Positions 28,486 through 35,954 of a stretch of 64,000 nt of DNA are shown here, piece by piece. The stretch covers positions 1 through 64,000 of the forward strand of contig JANQQU010000010.1 in assembly GCA_028284905.1 (NCBI GenBank), written 5' to 3'. This stretch comes from Calditrichia bacterium. Its GTDB lineage: Bacteria; Calditrichota; Calditrichia; RBG-13-44-9; J075. A model generated the notes under the pieces. It did no database searches. It worked only from the letters and a program-made list of their open reading frames with translations, and was not told the origin of the DNA. The position numbers were made by a program, and so were the translations under genes. Within the stretch, counting starts at the first letter, position 1. Every line of letters begins with the position of its first letter.

Positions 28486-29895
28486 TTAGCGTACGTCGTA
28501 TTTTAAAAATGAGACAAAGGCGCCAGCGAAGAAAATCAGGTTGAAGAGCGTCAACAGGCCGAGGTCTCCCATTGCTGCCCCGAGCGATGCGCCAATGGTC
28601 GGGCGCCGGTATTCAAATGCCGGAATTTCTGTGGGATCTATCGGTGGAGGCTGATTTTCCTCGCCACCCATGCGGCGCATAATGAAGCCGCCGCTCTTCA
28701 GCATGCCGCCGGTTTTTTCCTTGAAGAAATTACTGTATGTTTGCTGATAGGATTTCACCGCATCCATATAATGCTCCTTCAGGGAAAGCGAAGTACCGGC
28801 CAAATTCATTGAAGCCAGGGAGAATGCGGCAGTGGGGGAGAGGCGGGCGAGCCAGAAGGAAAGTTGCTGCTGCTGTAGCTGGCCATTGCGCCGTTGCTCA
28901 TAAAGCTTGCCGCTAAGTGCCTGCATCTTTTTTTGCCGTTCCTCGGCCTGGTCCTGCATAAAACGATTGAACTCATCAAGCACCTTTTGAACATCTTCCG
29001 TCGATGGTTTAAAATCTTTCATCGTTTTACGATCTTCTTCCCAGAGCTGGGACATTAAACGGCTTTTCTGGGTGGCGATTTCATCTACCGGGAGCACATC
29101 GACGGCTCTGCCCGCGAGTAAAACAGCGGTACGGGGGATGATTAGTACCGCGAACATCCAAAGAATTAGCATCAGCAAAAAGGAATTCGCCGAGCGATGC
29201 GTGAGTGTGGATACCCAGGTAGAAAGCGTCAGAAATACGCCGAAATAGAGGAAGCCGGCGAGAATGATCAGGGCAAGTTTCTGCCAGTCATTGCCGTCCA
29301 TGGGGATTCCCATCAGCGGTAACAATAAACTACCGAGCAGAATGGGAATGAGTAGCGGGAGCGCGAGCGCCAGAAAGGAGCCGATGAGCTTTCCGAGAAT
29401 AAAGGTATCCTTGGGAATAGAATTGGCAAATGCCAGACGGAGTGTGCCCTGCTCCTTCTCACCGTTGATCGCATTATATGCAAATAAAATGGCGAAAAGC
29501 GAGAGGATGACCTGGAAAATAAAATCCAGATCGAGAAAGCGGAAAACGGCAAAAATAGGATCGTCATTAAACCGGCTGTCTTCTGCGGTAAGTTCTCCGC
29601 GGCCATGGATTTCCACGTTGCGGCCAATGTCGTTAGAGATACCGGTAACCAGTGAGGATACCGGATTCGGCGGCATAAAAACATGATGTTCCACCATCAT
29701 CCAATCGGTAATGCCTTCCATTTGCCGCAGGTTTTCGGCGACGGCGGCATCGTGCTGAACACGACTGACCTGGTAATTGCGGGCGCCGACGTAAAAGGCA
29801 AGGATGATCAGCAGGGCGCAGACGCCGAAGGTGACAGCGAATTTCGTCGACCCGATGATATCCCGAAGTTCTTTTTCTATAATTGTTCGTAACAT
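28486..29895 (-). CDS. ABC-2 type transporter permease, paralogue A
   Basis: A 469-residue protein with the same topology as the next gene: N-terminal span (TFGVCALLIILAFYVGA), coupling segment (NGEKEQGTLRLAFANSIPK), central spans, a long Gln/Arg-rich helical periplasmic region (about 275-400) and a C-terminal span (LLTLFNLIFFAGAFVSFLKY). The ribosome site CAGGAG is strong. Ending both paralogues in YDVR suggests a duplication. The big extracytoplasmic segments are the likely contact for the periplasmic PDZ and NEW3 proteins encoded upstream. The substrate is unknown. Confidence 0.88.
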   Translation of the reverse strand: MLRTIIEKELRDIIGSTKFAVTFGVCALLIILAFYVGARNYQVSRVQHDAAVAENLRQMEGITDWMMVEHHVFMPPNPVSSLVTGISNDIGRNVEIHGRGELTAEDSRFNDDPIFAVFRFLDLDFIFQVILSLFAILFAYNAINGEKEQGTLRLAFANSIPKDTFILGKLIGSFLALALPLLIPILLGSLLLPLMGIPMDGNDWQKLALIILAGFLYFGVFLTLSTWVSTLTHRSANSFLLMLILWMFAVLIIPRTAVLLAGRAVDVLPVDEIATQKSRLMSQLWEEDRKTMKDFKPSTEDVQKVLDEFNRFMQDQAEERQKKMQALSGKLYEQRRNGQLQQQQLSFWLARLSPTAAFSLASMNLAGTSLSLKEHYMDAVKSYQQTYSNFFKEKTGGMLKSGGFIMRRMGGEENQPPPIDPTEIPAFEYRRPTIGASLGAAMGDLGLLTLFNLIFFAGAFVSFLKYDVR

Positions 29896-29949
29896 TATTG
29901 CTCCTGAAAGTTAATTGGTTCAGCGCTGAAAGTTCATAAGCCAGATTTT

Positions 29950-30744
29950 TTATCCAACCGTTACTGATGCGTCTGTTGCCTGAACCGCAGTGTCCATATA
30001 GCCAGTCATATACTCTACATAGAGCTTTTCGAGATCTTCGCCCACCAGTTCTTCGCGTTGTTTTTCCGCGACCAGTTTGCCGGCATTCATAATACCGACA
30101 ATATCAGCCACCTGTTTTGCGCGGAAGATATCGTGGGTAGACATCAGGATTGCTTTACCTTCGTCGCGTAAATCCTGGAGCAGATTGATAAATTCCATCC
30201 CGGCTTTCGGATCCAGGCCAGAGGTGGGTTCATCCAGCAGGATAGCCGGTGCATCTTTCAGGATCGCAATGGCGATCCCGCATTTTTGGCGCATCCCTTT
30301 CGAATAGGAGCGGAGCTTTTTATCATGGGCTTCTTCCTGCAGGCCAACCCGGAGGAGCACTTTCTGGTAGTCCTCAGCGCTGTAGCTGGTCTTTCCGCCA
30401 AGATGCGAGAAGTAATCGAGGTTCTGCAATGCGGTAAAGTTCGGATAAAGCATCACATTCTCGGAAACGTAGGCGATCTTCGCTTTGGCCTTTAGCGGCT
30501 CCTGATGGGTGATGATGCCATCGACAATCGCTTCTCCTTCAGTCGGATCGATGAAGTTCAGGAACAGGTTGATCGTGGTGGTTTTTCCGGCGCCGTTTCC
30601 TCCGAGCATCGCGTATATTTGTCCGGGATTGACAGAAAGATCGAGGCTGTCCAGCGCGAGGACGCCGTCTTCATAGCGTTTACTGAGATTTCGGGTGGCC
30701 ATCATCGGCTGGATGGTTTCCGGGGTGTTTTCTGGTGTTGTCAT
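29950..30744 (-). CDS. ABC transporter ATP-binding protein
   Basis: A 264-residue ATPase: Walker A GGNGAGKTT (about residues 48-56), signature SYSKGMRQK, Walker B AILLDEPTSGLD and the switch His in MSTHD. The form (LDSLDLSVNPGQIYAMLGGN) is that of ABC-2 exporter ATPases of the NatA/CcmA type. Ribosome site AAGGAC at 8 bases. It lies 54 bases ahead of permease A and would energise the A/B permease pair. Confidence 0.96.
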   Translation of the reverse strand: MTTPENTPETIQPMMATRNLSKRYEDGVLALDSLDLSVNPGQIYAMLGGNGAGKTTTINLFLNFIDPTEGEAIVDGIITHQEPLKAKAKIAYVSENVMLYPNFTALQNLDYFSHLGGKTSYSAEDYQKVLLRVGLQEEAHDKKLRSYSKGMRQKCGIAIAILKDAPAILLDEPTSGLDPKAGMEFINLLQDLRDEGKAILMSTHDIFRAKQVADIVGIMNAGKLVAEKQREELVGEDLEKLYVEYMTGYMDTAVQATDASVTVG

Positions 30745-30769
30745 GTTTTTGTCCTTGGTTTCTCGGTAG

Positions 30770-30877
30770 GCGTCTTTGACGCGTACCGGGTTCTGTCGTG
30801 GAACCGCTTTGCGGTATTTTTTAGCGGGCGTCTTTGATGCTTACCGGATTTGGTTTTGTAACCGCTTTGCGGTAATC
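30770..30877. repeat. 58-bp tandem duplication carrying hairpins inside the ABC operon
   Basis: Two imperfect copies (from 30770 and 30828) each contain GCGTCTTTGA-GC-TACCGG and a hairpin core ACCGCTTTGCGGT. They fill the spacer between the NEW3-domain gene and the ATPase gene, the only long gap in an otherwise tight run. A role in mRNA processing or differential expression within the operon is possible. Confidence 0.88.
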
Positions 30878-30882
30878 TTTGT

Positions 30883-32376
30883 TTATTTTCGGGAGAGGCG
30901 GATGCCGAAGATGACGATGCCGGCGACCAGGCCAATGATCAGGAGAATGATGATCGCTGTGCCTAGAATATTGGCTTCCGGTAAAATCTCCACGGTAATA
31001 GTTTTGTCCTCACCATTGATGGGCTGACCTTCCGAAAAAGATGTGGTGCGCGCCCGAATTTCGTATTTGCCGGGAATAATGTTCGCCGCCGGTGTAATCG
31101 CGATCTGAAATGTTTTCTCCTGACCGATCTCCAATGCGGGAATGATAGTTGGATTCACTGCCCATTCCCAGTTTAGGGGCGGGTCGATTTCGATTTCGAT
31201 ATTATCGAGGCGACGCGAACCCTCATTTTTTACATCCAGGCGGACAGCGATGGTTTCGCTGGTGCCGGCGGAATAGTAAAGCTGTGGTGCTTTTACCAGC
31301 AGTTCACCGATGCCGCGCGGCACAACTTCCATCCGGACGAATCCGACATTCAGCGCTTCAATTTCTGCCTGCGTCCACTGGCGGCCGCGTATGTTGCCGA
31401 GTGTTTTCCGCTGCTCCTGGGGAATCACCAGCACGTAGAATACCAGCGGTTGATCCATGCTGACGTCATCGGTGGGGCGGTCGGGCAAGTCGACCATCAG
31501 GCGGGCGCTGCGGGTATTGGTCGATTCCGTGAATTTGAACTGACTGAGCCGTGCCTGGCCACTAACGTCGGTAAAATAACTGTTAATCTGCCGCGGCAGG
31601 TTGACCACTTCCAGCTTGAAAGTGTTATTCAATCCGCTGAACAACTCCAGGGTAAGATCGAAGGCGGCGGATTTGCCCAGTTCGATTTCCTGGGAAAACT
31701 GCTCGGATTGCACCAACACTTTATTGACGCTGGCGTCCTTTTGCAGGTAGATTTTCGGACTGCGCTGCGTACCACTACCATAGACTAAATTAACGACGAC
31801 CGCATCGAGATCCTGCAGCAGCTCGAACTCTATGTTGGTCGGCTTACCATGCACCAGCTGATCGATCTTCGCTTCATACGGTTGGCTGATGATGGCATTT
31901 TCGTCGTTGAGCAGTGAGACATAAATATTGTTCACAACATCCGGCTGCAGGGCATTAAACAGTTCATCATCAATATTGATCAGCTTACGATATTCGGCAT
32001 TGCCGCCGGATGCATTTTTCAGTGTAAGACGAACAAATTTTCGCCCGTCCTTACCCTGGTATTTCACGGCCTTCTCTACAGTGACATACTGCTGTTCGAA
32101 GAGTACTGCCAGCAAGGATTGCTGAAAATTCACTTCTGCATCGGCAAAATCCCGCCGGCTTTTTTCCAGCTCATCTGCAGATACCAATTCAGCATCGAAC
32201 AGCCTTTTTTGTCGCTCCAGATCTGCTTTCGCCGCTTCGAAGGTGCTTTTGGCGCGCTTCAAACCAAGGAGACGATATTCATCATCCCGCTGATTAAAAG
32301 GGGTGCCATACTGTCCGAAGAGCGAGGCGCCTATGAAAAGGCTGCAAATGAAGATAAGTAGATAATTCGTTTTCAT
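30883..32376 (-). CDS. Membrane-anchored periplasmic protein with adaptor-like helical hairpin and NEW3 domain
   Basis: A 497-residue protein. After a signal peptide (LLIFICSLFIGASLFGQ) residues about 30-90 form a helical hairpin of the HlyD/RND-adaptor style (AAKADLERQKRLFDAELVSA then DELEKSRRDFADAEV). Residues about 95-360 are several beta domains without a clear family. A NEW3-type domain (DNIEIEIDPPLNWEWAVNP, LEIGQEKTFQIAITPA, about 375-465) follows, then one C-terminal span (AIIILLIIGLVAGIVIFGI). This is an unusual union: adaptor hairpin plus sugar-enzyme-type Ig domain, anchored by its C-terminus. Its place ahead of the ATPase argues that it is the periplasmic partner of the ABC-2 permeases. 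Confidence 0.82.
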   Translation of the reverse strand: MKTNYLLIFICSLFIGASLFGQYGTPFNQRDDEYRLLGLKRAKSTFEAAKADLERQKRLFDAELVSADELEKSRRDFADAEVNFQQSLLAVLFEQQYVTVEKAVKYQGKDGRKFVRLTLKNASGGNAEYRKLINIDDELFNALQPDVVNNIYVSLLNDENAIISQPYEAKIDQLVHGKPTNIEFELLQDLDAVVVNLVYGSGTQRSPKIYLQKDASVNKVLVQSEQFSQEIELGKSAAFDLTLELFSGLNNTFKLEVVNLPRQINSYFTDVSGQARLSQFKFTESTNTRSARLMVDLPDRPTDDVSMDQPLVFYVLVIPQEQRKTLGNIRGRQWTQAEIEALNVGFVRMEVVPRGIGELLVKAPQLYYSAGTSETIAVRLDVKNEGSRRLDNIEIEIDPPLNWEWAVNPTIIPALEIGQEKTFQIAITPAANIIPGKYEIRARTTSFSEGQPINGEDKTITVEILPEANILGTAIIILLIIGLVAGIVIFGIRLSRK

Positions 32377-32413
32377 GATATACATTCACTTTCAGAGTAG
32401 AGTTAAGTATAGA

Positions 32414-33151
32414 TTACTGGCGCCGCATCATTACCCTGCCGGGAGATTTCGGCTTGTTGAATTTGGCAGTAAGTGTTTCACCATCTCTTTTGTATTGCAC
32501 TGTTACCTTGTCGCCAATCGCCAGTGCAGCGTAAACCGTTTGAAAATCAGCCGTCGTTTTCACAGCAGTGTCGTTGATGGATACAATGACATCGTCACTT
32601 TGGAAATCCGCACCTTCCGGCGCCTCGCCGGGCATTCCCTTCAGGTCGCCAACGGTAACGCTACCGTCTTCACCCTGGAGCATGATGTGTAATCCCGGCA
32701 GCGGCAAAATATCACTCTCTCCACCGGGGCCACCACTGGTTGCAATCTGGAAATGCATTTTCGGGGCATTGGCCGGATCGATCTTTGGGAAATCGACAAT
32801 AAACATTTTGCCATCCCGCCGAACGCCCAGCTTTACGGCATCGCCAACAGCCAGCGCTTCATAGGCATTTTTTAAATCTTCGGTTTTCTTGATGCGCTTG
32901 CCATTCATCATCAATATTTCATCATTCGATTTTGCGTCAATATCTTTGTAACCGTCCGGGCGGCGTTCGCCATCCATTACCACCAAAAAACTAACTTTCT
33001 CGCCATCGCCGGCAACAATTGCACCGAGCTCCGCCAGTTGGAAGGGCTCGCCTTCGATCGACATTTCCGAACTGCTTTGACGAACAATACTTTGGGCATG
33101 AATGCTGATACTCATTGACAACAATACAAATAATACGGCTAGATATTTCAT
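32414..33151 (-). CDS. Exported double-PDZ protein without protease domain
   Basis: A 245-residue protein with signal peptide (YLAVLFVLLSMSISIHA). Two PDZ-like domains are visible: about 55-130 (DAKSNDEILMMNGKRIKK) and about 150-238 (SDDVIVSINDTAVKTTADFQ), each with the ligand-loop and DxIxxINxxxV pattern. No catalytic domain is present, so it probably recognises C-termini or disordered tails in the periplasm. Strong ribosome site (AAGGAG). First gene of the ABC run, 37 bases ahead of the NEW3 gene, and downstream of the BlaI/M56 pair on the same strand. Confidence 0.87.
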   Translation of the reverse strand: MKYLAVLFVLLSMSISIHAQSIVRQSSSEMSIEGEPFQLAELGAIVAGDGEKVSFLVVMDGERRPDGYKDIDAKSNDEILMMNGKRIKKTEDLKNAYEALAVGDAVKLGVRRDGKMFIVDFPKIDPANAPKMHFQIATSGGPGGESDILPLPGLHIMLQGEDGSVTVGDLKGMPGEAPEGADFQSDDVIVSINDTAVKTTADFQTVYAALAIGDKVTVQYKRDGETLTAKFNKPKSPGRVMMRRQ

Positions 33152-33392
33152 TAGGCGTCTCCTTGGAAATAAGTTTGGAATTTGGACAAAAATTACCTGT
33201 CAGACTTTGCGCTATCCCTGATGCCCGGAAGGTGCAGCACCATAGGGGGTCTTCTCGCGATAATTCTTTTAGTGAATCTTTAGATCAAATTTTACAAGTA
33301 CATAGCTCACCTGTCGCTATGGCCGAAAAATGCCATAACTGCTTATAAAACACTACTAATTCTTTGCTGAAAAGGCGTAGTTATCCCGTCGC

Positions 33393-33432
33393 CTATCCTG
33401 ATAAAGGTGAGTTAGGGTAATTATCAGGATAG
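33393..33432. other. Hairpin 3' of the M56 gene
   Basis: Perfect 12-base arms CTATCCTGATAA and TTATCAGGATAG with a 16-base loop lie about 30 bases downstream of the M56 stop. There is no U-run, so it may cause pausing or protect the 3' end rather than terminate. The surrounding 310-base gap (33152-33463) must also hold any promoter of the PDZ-ABC run; nothing else was recognised there. Confidence 0.6.
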
Positions 33433-33463
33433 AATGCTGAAATGTCCCTCAAGTCGGTTTTTG

Positions 33464-35260
33464 TTATTTCGTTACCGTCTTAAAAGCAAATCCTGTTTTG
33501 CCATCGGATGTATGCTGAAAGCCATTAACGGTTGCTTGTCTGCTAACTTTTACTTTAAACTGTTTCGGTTGTTTATCGACTGGCTGTAGCGATCCTTCCG
33601 TAGTATTTACCCAAATCTTTCGTGCCGTTTCCGAAGGAAGATTGTCGGTGATGTTGACGCTATCCAACATAAAAACATACATGTTTCCCTGAACGAAATC
33701 TGCAGACACCAAAGGGGCAGACCAGGTGAACAGCAACAGCAAGGAAAAAATTGCCAGCTGCGGCCAGCGTTTTGCCCGGGAATTTCTGGTTTGCGGGGAA
33801 TCGTCCAGGATGCGCACAACCCGTCGTTTCAGCACCGAACCACCGCTACTCATGGCGGCGGCATAACGATAGGTCGTTGCCGGTTTCAGCCATTCGGCGA
33901 CCTGGGTAAGGCAGCGGGCAAGATTGATATGCTGACCGGTGTGTATCACCGCCCAGTCGTCACAAAGATATTCGGCGCTTTCCTGATAACCACGTCGAGC
34001 AAAACGATTTAGCGGCTGAAAGAAAAAGAGAATATCCAACATCGCTGCAAATTTTAGCCAGAGCGGATCACGACGAACAATATGCGCCATTTCATGGGCG
34101 AGCATCGTTTGCTGCTGCTCGGCATTCAATTCTTTTAGAGCCCGGCTGGGAATACAGATTTCCCGGGACGAAATGGCCATCGGGCTACTGATATTTGCCG
34201 ATATTGAAAGGTGAACCGGGCGCTTCAGTCCGGCCTTCTTCTCCAGCTGATTGGCCAGTATCGATAAAGGACCGCTGGTTAATGGCTGACGATCTTTTAG
34301 CAGATTGCGGAGTCTTTTCCAGCCTAGAAAATAGCGAAATCCAAAAAACAGACTGCCGCATAACCAGAAAATAGTGACCCAATGCAGCCAGCTGAAATCA
34401 TACAAGGTGATTTGATGAAAAGCGTTTTGTTTCGTCAAAGAAACATGTTGGCCGAGCATTCCGGAGATGGCATTTGCCGAACCGGCAGCAAATGAATCGG
34501 AAGAAACGAAATACGAAGAAGAAAGCGCAACACTGGCGGTAACGGAATCTTCCGGCAAATCTGTTATTAACATGCCAATGGCAGAAATTGAATCGCTGAA
34601 AGTTTCTGCTATTTCCGGTAAATGCATTTTCAGCGTTGTGCCTTGCGGGTTATCCTGGAAAGCATCTATCGCCTGCCGTTTGATCATGATTTTATTCGGC
34701 TTTGCTGAATATTCCTTCCCTGCTTCGTCACTGGAAAAGCTGAAAGAATAACTGAGGTGATTGCCGTTATTCTGACCATCCGGCTTCGCAGACCAGCTTT
34801 GGCTTTGAAATACGGCGCCATTTTCGCTGCTTTGAAATGCACCCTTGCTGCTAAGCATTTCTTTCCGGGCAGCAGGAATAGTGCAGTTATCAAAGAAAGT
34901 AGAGGAGGTTCTGCAGGAATCCAGAACCGTGGCCAGGGAGGCATCCATCTGTGCCGTTTCTTTCAGCTTGTTGATAACCGCTTCATTATCCATATCACTG
35001 GATGAAGATAGCAAATGCTTGCCGCCTACTGGCTCCAACCCGCTGAGCAATTGCAGGGAAGTAGTAAGAATCGCGCCGAGTAGTGCTGCTTTCCAGAGCG
35101 TGTTTTTCAATCCGGGATCGCGGGGATTAAGGATCATGGTAACCAACCAGATGCAGCTAATCAGCAAAGTGCTGTGAATCGCATAAGTCAGCAACCAGGT
35201 GACAAAACCGGGAATAATAGGATTTATTGCAGTGAAAATAGGCAGTAGCAACTCATTCAT
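33464..35260 (-). CDS. BlaR1-type M56 metallopeptidase sensor
   Basis: A 598-residue membrane protein. Spans at about 14-43 (VTWLLTYAIHSTLLISCIWL) and 54-70 are followed by a long polar insert of about 220 residues (about 75-290), then a span (HWVTIFWLCGSLFFGFRYF) and the M56 zinc-protease core with HEMAH (His389, Glu390, His393) and ESAEYLCDD as third ligand region. A last span (LAIFSLLLLFTWSAPLVSA) precedes a 90-residue periplasmic tail. There is no penicillin-binding sensor domain, so the signal is not a beta-lactam bound as in BlaR1. By family knowledge it cleaves or inactivates its BlaI-like partner, whose gene overlaps its start by four bases (ATGA). Confidence 0.92.
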   Translation of the reverse strand: MNELLLPIFTAINPIIPGFVTWLLTYAIHSTLLISCIWLVTMILNPRDPGLKNTLWKAALLGAILTTSLQLLSGLEPVGGKHLLSSSSDMDNEAVINKLKETAQMDASLATVLDSCRTSSTFFDNCTIPAARKEMLSSKGAFQSSENGAVFQSQSWSAKPDGQNNGNHLSYSFSFSSDEAGKEYSAKPNKIMIKRQAIDAFQDNPQGTTLKMHLPEIAETFSDSISAIGMLITDLPEDSVTASVALSSSYFVSSDSFAAGSANAISGMLGQHVSLTKQNAFHQITLYDFSWLHWVTIFWLCGSLFFGFRYFLGWKRLRNLLKDRQPLTSGPLSILANQLEKKAGLKRPVHLSISANISSPMAISSREICIPSRALKELNAEQQQTMLAHEMAHIVRRDPLWLKFAAMLDILFFFQPLNRFARRGYQESAEYLCDDWAVIHTGQHINLARCLTQVAEWLKPATTYRYAAAMSSGGSVLKRRVVRILDDSPQTRNSRAKRWPQLAIFSLLLLFTWSAPLVSADFVQGNMYVFMLDSVNITDNLPSETARKIWVNTTEGSLQPVDKQPKQFKVKVSRQATVNGFQHTSDGKTGFAFKTVTK

Positions 35261-35649
35261 TTTTGCTGCTCCTCATTTTCTTTTTCATCAATTAATGATT
35301 TGATGTTTTCCAGATCATCATCAGCAATATCCGATTCTTTCACCAGATGACTGACCATTGCGGCAACATCTCCCTGGAATAATCTGCCGACCAGATCCCG
35401 GACCATGGAACGGCGCACTTCAGTCTCCGATACTTGTGGACTGTAAATGTATTGACGGCTTTCGGTGCGATGAGAAATCAACCCGCGTTTTTCCAGGCGG
35501 GAGAGCATGGTGGAAACCGTGGTTGGTGCTAGTTCGCGGTTTTGCTGAATCAAAGTATTATGGACTTCCGAGACACTCGCCTCCTGAAGTTCCCAAAGCA
35601 CTCGCATGATCGCCATTTGCAGTTCGCTTAATGTTTTGTCTTTTGGCAT
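35257..35649 (-). CDS. BlaI/MecI-type winged-helix repressor
   Basis: A 130-residue repressor: residues 5-80 form the winged helix (LSELQMAIMRVLWELQEASV, LAPTTVSTMLSRLEKRGLIS with the recognition helix, SRQYIYSPQV), and the C-terminal helices (RRSMVRDLVGRLFQGDVAAM) make the dimer. BlaI proteins repress their own operon until cut by the M56 partner. Two dyads that fit the BlaI-type operator lie 35-60 bases upstream. Overlap with the M56 gene shows co-translation. Targets likely include this operon and perhaps the PDZ-ABC genes that follow. Confidence 0.95.
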   Translation of the reverse strand: MPKDKTLSELQMAIMRVLWELQEASVSEVHNTLIQQNRELAPTTVSTMLSRLEKRGLISHRTESRQYIYSPQVSETEVRRSMVRDLVGRLFQGDVAAMVSHLVKESDIADDDLENIKSLIDEKENEEQQK

Positions 35650-35683
35650 CGGTAGTTCCTGTTTTAGTCACGTTTTTAAGTAT

Positions 35684-35708
35684 TACACGTGTAGTTCTAC
35701 GCGTGTAG
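35684..35708. promoter_or_regulatory. Double dyad, probable BlaI-type operator
   Basis: TACACGTGTA (35684-35693, perfect palindrome) and CTACGCGTGTAG (35697-35708, near-perfect) have centres 14 bases apart, 35-60 bases upstream of the repressor start. They resemble the TACA/TGTA half-sites of BlaI/MecI operators. Two adjacent sites fit autorepression by two dimers. This is a sequence resemblance only. Confidence 0.8.
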
Positions 35709-35854
35709 TATATGAAGGTTCCAAAAAAAATTCAAGCAGGAAAATAATTTTTTTGAAAAAAGTATTCTGATGATTGAATGTGTTGGGAAACAGGTGTTTA
35801 GAAAAGAAAGGCGGCTGTAAGGTATATGTTGATTGTGTCCTGAAATGCAATTAT

Positions 35855-35944
35855 CTGTCATCGCGAGGAGTATTGCGACGAAGCGATCTCTTTATGGATA
35901 CACCTTATGAGATTGCTTCGGCAAATAACGCCTCGCAATGACAG
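35855..35944. repeat. 90-bp imperfect palindromic intergenic element
   Basis: The arms CTGTCATCGCGAGGAG...GAAGCGATCTC and GAGATTGCTTCG...CCTCGCAATGACAG fold into one long imperfect hairpin, abutting the stop of the S9 peptidase gene. The sequence style (CATTGCGAGG...GAAGCAATCTC) is one I know from REP-like elements scattered in many bacterial genomes. It and the operator account for most of the 305-base gap 35650-35954. Confidence 0.88.
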
Positions 35945-35954
35945 AATCTTAAAC

